From NCBI GenBank assembly GCA_031763025.1, contig JASSKH010000001.1:23561840-23625839 (forward strand): a stretch of DNA of 64,000 nucleotides. Reading direction: 5' to 3'. Shown in pieces: positions 1-10,864 of the stretch. This stretch comes from Macrocystis pyrifera. Taxonomy: Eukaryota; Sar; Phaeophyceae; Laminariales; Laminariaceae. Below the pieces are notes generated by a model. It was given only the letters and a program-made list of their open reading frames with translations, made no database searches and had not been told where the DNA came from. The translations under genes and the position numbers were made by a program. Within the stretch, counting starts at the first letter, position 1. Each line of letters begins with the position of its first letter.

Positions 1-1283
1 CATATCCGGACGAAGGGGGGAAGGAACCGCGGTCTCGTGAGGGAAGGCGTTCCACTAGCGGAGCGCGACCGGTAAGGAGGTCGACCGCGTTTCGTTTGTG
101 TGGAAGGGGGTGGGAGGCGTAAGCAAGCGAAAGGGACGAGACAACACCCCTTTCTCTCTTCCCTCCGGCTATTTTATATAGGGGTAAGGAAGGCGTACGC
201 ATGCAGGGGGGGGACGGGCCAGGGCAGCCCCCCCCCCCACCATTTCGGCTTCTTCAATTAGTATCAAGCACTTTTTTGTGGAAGTGGACAACCAAAGAGG
301 AAGGTTGTCGTAGGGGCAACCTGGTGTTTGGGGGTAACGGGTAGAAAAGATAAACCAGTGAAGGAATGAGACGGTTTCGGAGGGTTTCCCATATAATAAC
401 AAGGGATGTTTAGTACGGGGGTAAGAATGAAAATAATAGAAGTTCCGGATGATTGAGGAAGAAAGACCAAAGCAGTTCAGATACGAGCAAGCAGCGGTAG
501 AGCGGTGTGAAGCGGAGTCGTCGGTGCAGCGAGTATCCTGCATAGATAGCGGACGGGCAAGGCCCTGCACGAGCTGAATAGAACCGGGCAGGGGACGTCA
601 GGGAGTCGTCTAGTTGTTTTTTTCCCGCCCACCCTCCCGCAACAAATTTCCACCGCGGATGGGCAAACGGAGGGGAAGGAGACACAGTGGTCGATTCGTA
701 ATGGCTTAATCCCGATCGCACGGGCCGTTTGAAACGGAACCACTAGAAAGCACGCGTAAGTGGTGGTCGATTAAGTGGTGGCATAATCCCGATCGCACGG
801 GCCGTTAGAAACGGAATCATCACATTCAATAATCGTTTAGCAATCGTGGTGGGTTCCCGGTACGAACGGGCCGTCAGAAACGGAACCACCCGAAAGCACA
901 AGCACATAGTGGTCGATTGGTAGTGGCTTAATCCCGATCGCACGGGCCGTTTGAAACGGAATCACTACACTCATAATCGTTTGGCAGTCGAAGTGGGTCC
1001 CGCGCGGGGAGGCGTCTGGGGGAGGCGTTCCACTAGCGGAGCGCGGCCGGTAAGGAGGTCGACCGCGTTTCGTTTGTGTGGAAGGGGGTGGGAGGCGTAA
1101 GCAAGCGAAAGGGACGAGACAACCCCCTTTCTCTCTTCCCTCCGGCTATTTTATATAGGGGTAAGGAAGGCGTACGCATGCAGGGGGGGGGGCGGGCCAG
1201 GGCAGCCCCGCCCCCCCACCATTTCGGCTTCTTCAATTAATATCAAGCATTTTTTTTTCGTGGAAGTGGACAACCAAAAAGAA
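1..1283 (+). mobile_element. 3' terminus of a YR (DIRS/Ngaro-like) retrotransposon, copy 1, partial
   Basis: The first ~45 bases match the end of the recombinase-bearing element near 62520. They are followed by the same terminal order as at 62557-64000: block B1 (about 45-293), block A2 (about 294-617), a hairpin array (711-959) and block B2 (about 1020-1283). B1 and B2 are near-identical direct repeats starting GGAGGCGTT and ending in GTGGACAACCAAA. A2 matches the A1 block at 56457-56780. This B1-A2-B2 split-direct-repeat layout is known from PAT/Ngaro-type YR retrotransposons. The coding part of this copy lies to the left of the window. Several short ORFs on the minus strand here are shadows of the repeats. 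Orientation is the same as the copy at 56457. Confidence 0.85.
711..959 (+). repeat. Tandem twin-hairpin array, four units
   Basis: Four units begin at 711, 788, 856 and 933. Each holds two adjacent stem-loops: CCCG-loop-CGGG followed at once by CCGTT-loop-AACGG. The loop of the first stem varies (ATCGCA or GTACGAA) while the stem is kept. Units are separated by 40-50 bases of conserved spacer. The same array, longer, occupies 63222-63823. Confidence 0.8.
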
Positions 1284-1403
1284 AAAACAATGAAAAAAGT
1301 TCGCAGCGCTTGCTGCGGTGCTTTTCTTCCAGGCTTTCATCTGGAATCTGGACCCAAACCAACACATACATCCCTTTGATACACTACCTGTGTGTGTATT
1401 TAC

Positions 1404-1517
1404 ACGTAATATCGTATCTTGTATCACGCATGCGATATATCGCATGATATCCGTATCAGCGATATATCCTGCGATATTACAAGATACGATATATCGAGTT
1501 ATCCCGAGAATATTCTC
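1404..1517. repeat. Cluster of AT-rich palindromes
   Basis: Perfect 15-bp inverted arms (1409-1423 and 1478-1492) enclose 54 bases that contain the 18-bp perfect palindrome CATGCGATATATCGCATG at 1429-1446. A further perfect palindrome, CGAGAATATTCTCG, lies at about 1504-1517. Similar motifs (CAATATCGCATGG, TCTAGATACGATACC) resume just after the LINE at 2987-3025, so the LINE may have split the cluster. Function unknown. Confidence 0.7.
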
Positions 1518-1544
1518 GATATCGATATTGATATATCCCAGATA

Positions 1545-2945
1545 TATATTAACGACCTGATAGTAGCAGTCGAGGGAGCAAGGCAGGGAGTCACGGTAGG
1601 GGAAGATACGGTGTCGGGATTGATGTTTGCGGATGACTTCGTGGGGATATCAGAAACACCCGAAGGACTGCAGAAACAAACAGAGAAGGCGCTAGAATAC
1701 ACCAGGAAATGGAGGGTGACGGCGAACGTCAAGAAATGCGCAGTAGTTGTTTGCAACGAAGATAAGGTAAACCCGGTAAATTTCAGTTGGAAGTGGGGAG
1801 AAGATGAATTGCCGATCGTAGACCAGTATACATACCTTGGCGTAGAAATCTCAAAAGACTGCTCTTGGGAAACACATATAGCAAAAGTAATAGGAAAGGG
1901 TAAGGCACAAGTAGGCAAGATGGATGCGATCCTAACAGACCCGAACCTTGACACTAGGATTAAGACATGTATCTTGATGAATGTGATAATACCAAAGCTA
2001 GGATATGCAGGAGAAGTATGGGAAGGGAACGCGAAACTCGTAAAACAGTTGGAAACAGTACAAATGACAGCAGCTAAAATAATCCTAAGATGCTCAAGTA
2101 CGACTAGGAATACAGTATTAAGAGCAGAACTGGGAATGCGCCCACTGAAAACAGATAGAGACATGAGAAAGTTGAACTGGCAATATAAAGTAAGGAACAT
2201 GCCAAAAAAGAGGTTGCCAGCCATAGTTGATAGAGCTGTATGGGAGAAAGTAACAAAAGGGTGAGCTGGAATAAGGTGGGATGGCGTAATTGAGAAAGTA
2301 TGGAAGGACCTAGGGGGGGGAAACCAAGTAGAGATGATGTCCGCCGGGAAGTTTGGGAGGTACAAGGCAGAAGTAGAAGAAAGGATAGAAAGAAGGGAAA
2401 GGCTGGCGCTAAGAAACAAGGTGGAATCGGAAAAACACTTGGAGATATACGGGGGATTGAGGGAAGGAATAGGAATGAAAACGTATTTGCATGGCCCAAT
2501 TGACTTCGCGAAAACGCTGAAACTGCGCTTTCGTGTAGGGGACCTGGACCTGCCAGAAACAAGAAAGAAGTACACCAGTAGCCGGGAAGAGGAGGAAGTA
2601 GACGCACAGATGTGCCCGTGTGGCGAAGCAATAGAGAGTAGAACTCACATCGTAGGAGAATGTGAAATATACAAGGAGGAACGGGATGTGTTAGAAGAAG
2701 AGATGAGGAAAATAGACGAATGTGACATGGAGGAGTTTGATACAATGAATAGCAGCGAGAAAACGATCGATATCCTAGTAGATGGTGGCCACAGGAGGCC
2801 AAACAGGAAGGGGATAAGATTAGCAAAAAGTTTCTGTGTAATTTATGGAAACAACGTAATGAGCGCCCAATGGTTGGAGGTGTCTCTATTAGGAGTAGGA
2901 ACGGTGCTCCGTCTCGAAAGGGATGCGTGGTCAATGGTCAAATGA
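1545..2945 (+). pseudogene. LINE reverse transcriptase C-terminal half and tail
   Basis: The frame opens at the conserved YINDL block and carries the catalytic FADD box (DNA-dependent RT polymerase, as FADDFVGI). Next come the YLGVEI block and the thumb region typical of LINE RTs. A TGA at 2262-2264 interrupts the frame, and the run of G near 2311-2319 shifts it. The second part (2334-2945) ends with a CPCGEAIESRTHIVGEC zinc-knuckle-like motif (C-x-C...H-x4-C), as in LINE C-termini. The endonuclease and the RT N-terminus are missing. The long minus-strand frame over 1499-2575 is an antisense shadow. Not functional as written. Confidence 0.85.
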
Positions 2946-2984
2946 CTAAGGCAAGCAACAAATGAGTACCCCCCCCCCCCCCCC
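1545..2984 (+). mobile_element. 5'-truncated LINE (non-LTR retrotransposon), poly-C tail
   Basis: The element starts inside the reverse transcriptase domain, after the palindrome cluster. It runs through the RT C-terminus and a cysteine/histidine motif, then ends in a run of 16 C at 2969-2984 rather than poly-A. Two shorter relatives lie at 20641-20749 and 52972-53119; the first shares the 3' end GAGTAC/GAGTACG before the C-run. The 5' truncation point is typical of target-primed reverse transcription. No clear target-site duplication was found because both flanks are AT-rich and repetitive. Confidence 0.85.
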
Positions 2985-3250
2985 GGCAATATCGCATGGT
3001 CTATCGAGAATTCTAGATACGATACCGATCACTACTTGATACATATCTCCAATTGTTTCCGAACTTTGGCAATTCTAGGGAAAAAGCTCTCCGACATGTC
3101 AAACCCAGGTACGGCAAGTAAAAGTTAAAGTTATGATTGAAAATAAAAACGAAAAATGCACCAAAAAATCTTACGTGCTTGATTCAGGTTCTATACACAT
3201 ACGGTTCATTTAGTAAAGGAGCATACACACTGACATTCTCTTGAAAAAAC

Positions 3251-3364
3251 TATTCTTGGGGGCCATAGTAAATAGAACCTACGGTACACACAAAAACCTA
3301 TATATATTTTTCCCGTATTTTTACGAACAGTGTCTGGTCTTATTTACTATGGCCCCCCGTAATA
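3251..3364. mobile_element. MITE-1 copy (palindromic, ~110 bp)
   Basis: The terminal inverted repeats are built on GGGGNCCATAGTAAATAG and its complement CTATTTACTATGGCCCCC. The interior includes the family motif ACACAAAAACCTATATAT. The outer ends fit TA flanks. No coding capacity; a non-autonomous DNA element probably mobilised by a TA-targeting transposase. Confidence 0.75.
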
Positions 3365-3404
3365 GATATCTGCAAACAGCAGTCAGGGCGGTGCACCATC
3401 CAAC

Positions 3405-3514
3405 TATTACGGGGGAACACGGTAAATAGGACCAAATATTGTGAGTAAAAATAGATAAATATAAAGTGTTTTTATGTATACCATAGGTCCTACTTATTAT
3501 GGACCCCCGTGATA
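3405..3514. mobile_element. MITE-1 copy, opposite orientation
   Basis: A second member 40 bp downstream, starting TATTACGGGGG and ending GGACCCCCGTGATAATA. It carries the interior motif in reverse orientation (AGTGTTTTTATGTATACC). The two adjacent copies in opposite orientation form a larger composite palindrome. Confidence 0.75.
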
Positions 3515-5355
3515 ATAATTTATTTTTATTTTTATTTTTATCCTCCTTGGAGATCTGGGTAACAAAAACTTACGCCCAACACACTTTCTTATTCGTGTAC
3601 CGGTTCTAGTCCATCTGTAGATCACAGATTTTAACATGGCACTCCACCAGTGTACATGTCATGAACTTGCCGGACCTCTTTGGTCGACTCCTTTTAGGTT
3701 CGACCAAGAGATAGGGATAGCCACCCAGGACTCAACAGCCCATTTTGCTCTGATTGATGGCGGACCTTCATAGTGCTGTAGGACGTTGGTTGGCATACAC
3801 ATATATCTTCATGGTTCGCATGCTATTGTTTGTCAATTCGTACCACACTGCCCTCCACCTAATAGACCGCTTCGTGCGGGGGATGGCCTCGTCGCTATGG
3901 CCGCGACATGATGTCGGGTGTTGTGCAAAGACGTGTAGAAGATGTTAATAAATATTTATTACTCGTTGCTGTCGGGAAGGAGGGAAACAAAAGAGAGAGT
4001 GAACTGTGATGCGTCACTCTTGTTCCCCTCTCCCAAATCATGTATTCACCTCCGTATTTGTCAAAGTTCTACGATCAGTCCTTCTCAATCACTGGAAACT
4101 TCCTAGAGCCATCCTGTATTCCCAGGAAATCAATCCAGTCTCATACTACCTCAAGGAATATTGTTCGAACGATATCTCCCGTCAGAATATCCCATCCAAT
4201 AAATAATTAACCGTTCACTCGTACGTGCCATACGTATGACCCACTGATATTCGGCTCATCCGCATACTATTCGATCAACGTATCCTATAAATCAACCATA
4301 TGCTACAGAACATCGTGCGACCACAATATCTATTCAATGTATTGATCACTTAGTCTTTGAGCCCCCCCTGACCAAGGACATTGAAAGATTCAACCACTTG
4401 ATTACTTTGTCGATGAGCGCCCCTTAACAGTGGCATCATAATATTCAACCACTTGGATAAAAAATTTAACAAAAATAAAATGATAATCCCACTAGGTGAC
4501 CCAAACCACTCATCTCATGTCCGAACTCCTATAATATACCATGTCGATCAGCGCCTCTAATCAATGATATAGTCCACGTCGTTCTAAAATCACTCCAAAA
4601 AAAAAACAATACTCATCCATCAAAATCCCATGACTACTTCAAATCAAACACAAGTTTCTTCACCATACTGACTGGAACTCAAAAAATTAGTAACCGTTCA
4701 GCGCCGTAACTAGTAGCCGATTTGTCCACGATAATCAAACGGGAATCGCCGAATGAATTAGGGTTGATCACATTCGCACAGTGGCATAAATCCGTCATGG
4801 AGTACTCCAAAAAAACACAAAAAAAATACACCTCCAATTAACATACTCCGGATCCTCGATCATCAATGATCAATGCTGAAATCAATATAGAAATCTCAAA
4901 TTTCATCATCCAATACAAAATACTCCCCCCCCAAAAAAAAAAAAAAATGCTAGTCCCGATAATAAAATCGAACCGCCATTATTAGCCCCCCAAACCTCTG
5001 TCACCATGCTTCGAGTACTGTATATGGAAACCAAGCCCCAGCATAACCAAGTACCAGGTACCGAATACCAAGTTCCAGCAATCGACACTTGGCCTTCCCG
5101 GTTAAACGGTCATCAGCTGAGTAAAGTAGTGTCGAATACGTCTACCGCATAGTATATCAAGTATCACACATTTCCGAATTTCATAGTCCGAAATCCTATT
5201 CATCATGATATCATAAAAATAAAAAGGCCACAATCCAAAATACAGATTCCCAAATCTCATGTTTTAAACTACACACCAAAACACGCTGCCAGTGTCTCCC
5301 CAACAAACAAACAAAAAACTTCAATACCCCAAATGAACAAAAACAACATTGGTTG

Positions 5356-5600
5356 TCACCATGTATTCATGGCAATGCTACGGTGAAAATCAAAAGACTC
5401 ACGCGGTATTGCTTTGGTAAGAAAATCCACATGCTGAAAAGGTGACGACACGTGGATGATCGATATCTCTTTCCTCTCAACCAATTCCCTGAGAAAATGG
5501 TGTCGCACGTCGATGTGCTTGGAGTTGGAGTTGGTAATGGGGTTTTGTGCAAGTTGCACTGCGTTTTTCGTGTGATGGAAGAAGCAAGTGTGGCGATGAC
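5356..5600 (-). pseudogene. Ty1/Copia polyprotein remnant (RNase H C-terminus)
   Basis: Minus-strand translation shows the Copia RNase H end block: KNAVQLAQNPITNSNSKHID, then VRHHFLRELVERKEI, a Q-H-V-D-F-L-T-K motif and a final F-H-R-S box. In Copia the KHID...RHHF...ADxxTK series closes RNase H just before the 3' LTR. The upstream RT part (positions above 5600) is not recognisable in any frame, so this is a fragment. Confidence 0.8.
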
Positions 5601-6298
5601 TATACAGTGGTGCATGTAGATGATATATTTGCAGTAGGAGAGAAGGAGAGGTGTGACCTACATCCGTGGCATATATAGGGGATGTATATGGACACCCTAT
5701 TATATTAATATTAATAGTCGACACCGCAAACTAGATGGTGAAATTAGTATTAATTGTTCAGTTTGCGCATTGATTTCATCCCATGCATGTGTTTATCTCG
5801 CGTAATTTCGTATTTTCAGGTGGGAAGCGTATATAGCCGAATTTCGTTTTTTTTCATGTTTTTTCGGTACCTTGCTTTGCGTGACCACCGACTCCTGGAT
5901 ATGTATGAGGATTAATTTTTGTGTTATTAATAGTACAACAACAACACCAAGTGCTTGTTCCACGTACTGACGTAATGACTCAGGACTCTGTAATATCAGC
6001 GAACCCGACGCCTCTCAGGTAAAAACTCTTGCTCCTTCGAGAAAACCTACACAGCACACCCCTTCGGACCACGCATACACACTTATATACGACCCGTCTG
6101 CCGCGGCTCTGCATGATCATTGAGCGACCACAGCAGCCTCACCAACGAACTATCCAGGCACTGGAGTTTGCTACACCCGCCCGGCACCCACTAACACGCG
6201 CAGATTTGGGTCTGGAACCATCCGGACGCCAAGCAGTACACCATCAACAATTACTTCCAGGTCAGACTGTGGTATTTACAGACGATACTACTGCCTGC

Positions 6299-6520
6299 TG
6301 TGTGCGTTCTTTTTTGTCTACCCTTCGGCATCCAGCAAAACCTGTTTCCGTGCCGATTCTTCAATCCTAGAGAGATACAGGCTCTGTGGTCACAACACTA
6401 CAACACATATATACTACTACACTTGTTGAGCAGGAAGCAGAGTAGCGAACAATGCAATGCTATGCCATCGTGCTGATACGACAAGCACGGCACACACATT
6501 ATATGAAGGAGAGAAAATCA
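6299..6520 (+). repeat. Dispersed repeat R1, copy 1
   Basis: About 220 bp aligning by eye with 8216-8452. Shared landmarks are the GTGCCGATT...TTCAATCCTAGAG block, CAATGCAATG..ATGCCATC and GATACGACA.GCACG, followed by an A-rich end. Probably a short retroposon; no coding capacity. Confidence 0.65.
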
Positions 6521-6847
6521 AAAGCAACAAATGAAAGCAACATCACATACCGCTACCAGGTGTCGGAAATATACTGGTATATATGTAAGGGGAATATATG
6601 TAAGTACGAAAAAATTATATACTATTTATAATATTGCTATTAATATCAAGACTTTGTAAATGTACAGGCTACGTATTATATACGGTTGAGGGCATCTACT
6701 ACTACTGCTGCTGCTATTGGCCAGGTAGAAGCAGCATGCAGACGGCAACGACAGCAATAGCGGACACCGCAACGACTACGCCTATTGCTACTACAGTACG
6801 TACAGCAGTGCAGGTACTACTACTGCTATTGGAGAGGCGTTAATAGA

Positions 6848-6962
6848 AGCAACGTAGCTTTGTGACCACATAACTTGTATATCTCTAGGATTGAAGAATC
6901 GGCACGGACACTGGTTGTGCTGGGTGTCGACGGGCAGAAAGAACGGTTTAATGTGAAGAAAA
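6848..6962 (-). repeat. Dispersed repeat R1, inverted partial copy
   Basis: The reverse complement matches the first ~115 bp of the copy at 8216, including AACCAGYGTCCGTGCCGATT and the flanking GTCGAC. Only the 5' part is present. Confidence 0.65.
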
Positions 6963-7019
6963 CAACAACAGCATGCCCTCGGTACCATGGGCTATTATTA
7001 ATACTACTACAATATATTA

Positions 7020-7368
7020 TGGAGGGTGCCTCCGTTGGTAGTGTCGGCCTTGTCTTCGTCTTGGACGGGGTCGGCCGAGGCCTTGACGTGCGCGTTTTCT
7101 TTCGTGGTATGTGGCAAGGAGGTGCCTCCACAAGCCTCCGTCGCGTCTCGCAAGGAGAGAGCTTATATAATTTGTGAGAGTGCGGGTCCCTCTCCGAAGG
7201 ACCCTTTTCTCCCTGGCGCGTTCGGACTTTATGGCCTGAACGTCAACCATTATGAAGGTCCATCAGCAGTGATGGCGGATCTCATAGACCGGACGTCGGT
7301 TAACGTATCTTCATCATTGTTGGCATTTGTGATCGGAGATATACGGTATATACGCACCCTGTCCTCCA
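7020..7368 (-). repeat. 3' LTR of the Gypsy element
   Basis: 349 bp, colinear with 14556-14899. In minus orientation it is preceded by a purine-rich GGGGGGCGAT tract (from plus 7369-7380), a candidate polypurine tract. Confidence 0.75.
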
Positions 7369-7536
7369 CATCGCCCCCCAACTCCATGCGCTTCAAGTCC
7401 ATATTTGCCAAGGATGTACGTAACTTTGGGGCGGGCATTCAAGACGGAATGCTAGTGGTAGGTGGAGTATTGACAGGGGAACGTATCGTCTTCTTCTTCA
7501 CTGCTCACGGTCTGTGCCCAGATACCCCCTCCCTAC

Positions 7537-7870
7537 CTACCTGTCTACGACAGCACACTTCGTACGTTCCGACAAGTTCCGGCGCGCTAGTTCGAAGGCA
7601 ATTTGTAAATTGTCCCGTGTTTGTTGTGCTGATTCCTCGGCATCTGCTGTGCTTCCTTTGTCATACGGGATGTCGAGGATAACGTCTACGGGTAATCGTG
7701 GTGGTCTACCGAACATCAGTAACAAAGGTGTTTCCTGTACCGTAGTACTCAATGACGAATTGTTGGCTCATTGTATTAACGGTAGGAGTGATGCCCAGTT
7801 GTGGCGCTCAATCGAGCTGTGCATGCTGAGCATGGCGTGCATTGTTGAATGCACACGTTTTGAAACGTAA
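7537..7870 (-). pseudogene. Gypsy integrase C-terminal remnant
   Basis: Minus-strand reading gives HSTMHAMLS, a tryptophan block, then LLMFGRPPRLPVDVILDIP. In Ty3/Gypsy integrases this is the region after the catalytic core, where FGR-x-PRLPVD is a strong signature. It is followed by the DNLQIAFELARRNL helix. The catalytic DDE part upstream is missing or scrambled by the MITE at 7923-8036. Confidence 0.8.
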
Positions 7871-7922
7871 TTCCCTGCGGACGATATGGCGTTGTGCGGG
7901 TTTTCTTGCATCCGAGCAAAGT

Positions 7923-8036
7923 AGTAGTCCCTCCATAGCGCCGGTTGAGTAGCACCGCTTGCCCGCTATAGCGCCGGTCAAATTACTTGGCTCAGACGGA
8001 ACCCGCAATAGCGCCAAAACCGGCGCAATAGAGGGA
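7923..8036. mobile_element. MITE-2 copy, diverged
   Basis: Terminal inverted repeats TCCCTCCATAGCGCCGG and CCGGCGCAATAGAGGGA enclose further GCGCC-rich inverted motifs. Same family as 17610-17750. It lies within the Gypsy integrase region. No coding capacity. Confidence 0.6.
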
Positions 8037-8215
8037 TGGCCTCTACATCGCCGGTATTGGCACTACCGCCTTTCTCAGTAGCGACGGGTTCACATTTTTT
8101 CATACCTGGTTTGGCCGCATCTGATTACTGTACATTGTACTGTACTGTTAAATAAACCCTAAAATGCATGCTTCCCAACTATACGAAGAACGACCGAGAC
8201 ACTTGAAATGTGTGT

Positions 8216-8452
8216 ACGTGTGTGTGTTCTTCACATTCAACCGTTCGTTCTATCCGTCGACATCCAGCACAACCAGCGTCCGTGCCGATTATTCACTCCT
8301 AGAGGAGAAACAAGTTATGTGGCCACGAAGTTACGCTACAGAGATACTACGTTGCCACGTATGCAGTGAGCACAACGGTCAATGCAATGCGATGCCATCA
8401 TACTGGATACGACAGGCACGACATACACATTCTATAAAATAGAGAAACGACG
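8216..8452 (+). repeat. Dispersed repeat R1, copy 2
   Basis: Direct copy of 6299-6520, ending in CATACACATTCTATAAAATAG and an A-rich tail. It lies inside the Gypsy element, so it probably inserted after it. Confidence 0.65.
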
Positions 8453-8732
8453 AAAAAACAAAAAAAACACATTCTATGAAATAGAGAAAAGAAAGGAAAC
8501 AACGAAAAAAAAAACAAAACGAAAGAAGACAGATCGAAAGAGAAAAATAAAAAATACAGTAGAAGAAACCAACGGTCTTCCCCCCTCCGCAGGGGATGTG
8601 GCAGACACTTGAAAAGAACGAGCTGGAAAAAAGAAAAAACAATAAAAAAACACTACTCGTCGTCACCAGAGTAAGACTAAGAACCAAGGGAAGATAACAG
8701 GCAAATCAAAGCACAACGCATCCTCCAGGTAG

Positions 8733-9123
8733 CTGCAGCAGTTTGTGGTACGAGTAGCATAGCCAGGTTCTCCCTGCTAGTCCGCCTGGTACCTTGCTAC
8801 CCTGTTTGCCGTCTCCGTCCTGCGTTCGTCAACTATGCCCGGCCCTCGGGTCAGACAGTCCGAGACAAGCAAAGCAGGCTCGTCATCCACCCACCCCACA
8901 CGACTCCTTCGATAAGGCTTATCAATCGAAGAAAGGAAGAGAAAGAAATCACATGAAAATCACGGAGGATCAGCGCAAGAAAGAAAAAAAACAAACAGAA
9001 GCAAAGGAAGACCACGTTCGAACCTGCTGCACCAGTTGATGGTACGAGTAGTATAGGCATGTTCTACTTCCTAGTCGGCCTGGTGCCTTGCTACCCTGTC
9101 TGCCGTCTCCTTCCTGCTTTCGT
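8733..9123 (+). repeat. Direct repeat pair, ~100 bp each
   Basis: 8733-8829 and 9023-9123 share TGGTACGAGTAG.ATAG, then CTAGTC.GCCTGGT.CCTTGC and TACCCTGT.TGCCGTCTCC. Separation is about 290 bp. The sequence may belong to the 3' untranslated end of the nested LINE. Confidence 0.6.
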
Positions 9124-9199
9124 TCCCCGCAGTTTCCCTTCTGCTGCTCCTGTCCCCCCCCCTCTCCACATTCCCTTGGTCGGGTTATCTGCCACTCTT

Positions 9200-10640
9200 C
9201 CTGTTGCCCCCCCCTCCCCCCATTCCCTTGGACACCACCCACGGCAGATGCGCGGCGGTGCCTACTCAGCTCAGCCTCAGCCTCGTGACACCTCACCATG
9301 AACCTTTCGGCTGCTTCAAGGATCCCCCAGTACCATTTCCCCGCCTTTTTTGCTGCGGTGGACCACAGCGCGGTCTCAACTTGAAACACCAAGGGGGCAA
9401 GTTCCGTGGACTCTTCGGTGGCTCGGAACTCCCAAAGGTCTTCGACTATGCATCTGTGCCAAGTCTTAAACTGTCCGCCAAGTCTCGGGTTCTCCCCACC
9501 AGCCATCGTCCCGAACATTACCCGGCTGGGTAATCGCTCCTTGCTTTGCGATGCCACACCCCCCCCAAGAAGAGCCGCCGTTTAGGAATGGTCGTTTCGA
9601 TGATCTCGCAACGTATCATCTTGAGGGCGTTCGCGTACGAGATGGTGGTATGGTCAGAACGAAGTCGGCGCTAGACGCCAATGACTCGCAACAGGTCTTG
9701 GTGGTGAGCCGTTCGAAGCTTGGCAAAGTGTTCCTCCCTGAGGGTCCACGTCACACACCCGCACAGCAGGGTCTCACTCACCTCGGCCTTCAGCATTCGG
9801 ACTTTCAGGCTAAGGGGGGCGGTCGTCCTATCATACAACCCGGTCCGAACCGTTTGAGGCATGCTCGCATGAGACGGATTTGTCGGTCGATTTCGAGCAA
9901 GAGGTCAGCGTTTTCGTGGATAATGCCGCCTAGATATAAGAACTGGGCCGTCTGCTTATACCTCTGGCCTGCTGCTTCGATGACTAGCGGTGGTGCGAGG
10001 ATTGTCCGGTCTGGTGTTTGTAGAAGCATTGTCTCTGTCTTCTTTTCCGACACCGTGAGGCCTGCTGCTTCGAAGACAGTCACGATGACTGTCATCATTT
10101 TCGCGAGCCCTCCAGCCGACTTCGAGACAATTCCTGCGTCATCGGCGTACAACATAACCCATACAGCCCTTTGCACGCGCGCCAACGGCTCCTGGTCCTC
10201 CGTTCCAACTACTCCAGCATCGCTGAGTTGGACCACATCCCTTACGATGGCTTCGTCTTGGCTGAATTGTACTACTGTAGTACGACGTGTAACGCAGCAG
10301 CGAAGAATACGTTGAACAGTAACGGTGATAGCACACAGCCTTGCCGCAGCCCCTGCGTGACATCAAACCATTCCAAGTGCTCGCCGTCATCCTATGTACG
10401 CACGCGAGCCCGCATGCCATCGAGGAAATTACGAATAATTCTCAGCATCTTGGTTGGTACGCCAAAGCGTGTGAGTACCTCCCACAACAGCCCTCGGTCG
10501 ACAGAGTCGTACCCTTTCTGCAGATCGATGAAGCACGCGTACAGGGGGGTTTTCCTCTCTTTGTCGTCCGAGCTCTTGCATGCGGGTTTGCGCGATACGC
10601 TGATCGATCGTGTTGTGTTCCAGGTTGTAAAGGGAATTTA
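9200..10640 (-). pseudogene. Nested LINE reverse transcriptase fragment
   Basis: On the minus strand, scattered over three frames, RT blocks appear in order: ACFIDLQKGYDSVDRGLLWE (finger), an RQGC block, the catalytic MLYADDAGIVS box, YLGGIIHENADLLLEIDRQI, LKAEVSETLLCGCVTWTLR, and a C-terminal RLPSRVMFG...W..CIVEDL box. This is the order of LINE RTs of the kind with a GRP/DL C-terminal block. Frames change at the C-run near 10545, at a TACTACTGTA insertion at 10270-10279, and in the G-run opposite 9559-9566. It is a different LINE family from the one at 1545. The N-terminus and endonuclease are absent. Confidence 0.85.
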
Positions 10641-10864
10641 GCTTCCGCGATTGTACACCTAGCTGCCAATTGATAGTTCCTGTGGCGATAGCGAAAATAC
10701 CGACCGATACTTCGTGCACAAATGGAGCAGTTGTGAAAATTGATCAGCGGAAACGGTGGTGTTGTTGAATAAGTTTTGCAATGCGATGCGTAATTTTCTT
10801 TGCGAGCAGAGTCTGATTCGGCGCTACCATTTAGTATGGTACTGACATTCTGGGTCAAGACTGA

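Larger units (their letters stand above)
2985..5340. other. Non-coding stretch with two MITEs
   Basis: AT-rich sequence without a convincing coding region. It holds the two MITE-1 copies listed separately and a TACCAGGTA micro-motif at 5052. The part next to the Copia remnant (4200-5340) may include decayed Copia 3' sequence, since that remnant points left, but I could not delimit an LTR. Confidence 0.5.
5740..7019. other. Non-coding stretch between Copia remnant and LTR element
   Basis: No recognisable gene. Contains two copies of the R1 repeat (direct at 6299-6520, inverted at 6848-6962). A CAG/TAC-rich segment at 6695-6835 gives several short spurious frames. Confidence 0.5.
8050..9200. 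other. Low-complexity stretch inside the LTR element
   Basis: No reliable coding sequence. It holds R1 copy 2, an A-rich tract at 8440-8690 and one direct repeat pair listed below. The predicted frames here are lysine- or proline-rich by composition. Confidence 0.5.

Noticed and set aside
1499-2575. 358-codon minus-strand frame
   Set aside because: Antisense to the LINE RT; composition (Ser, Phe, Pro, Thr) follows from the complementary A/G-rich coding strand.
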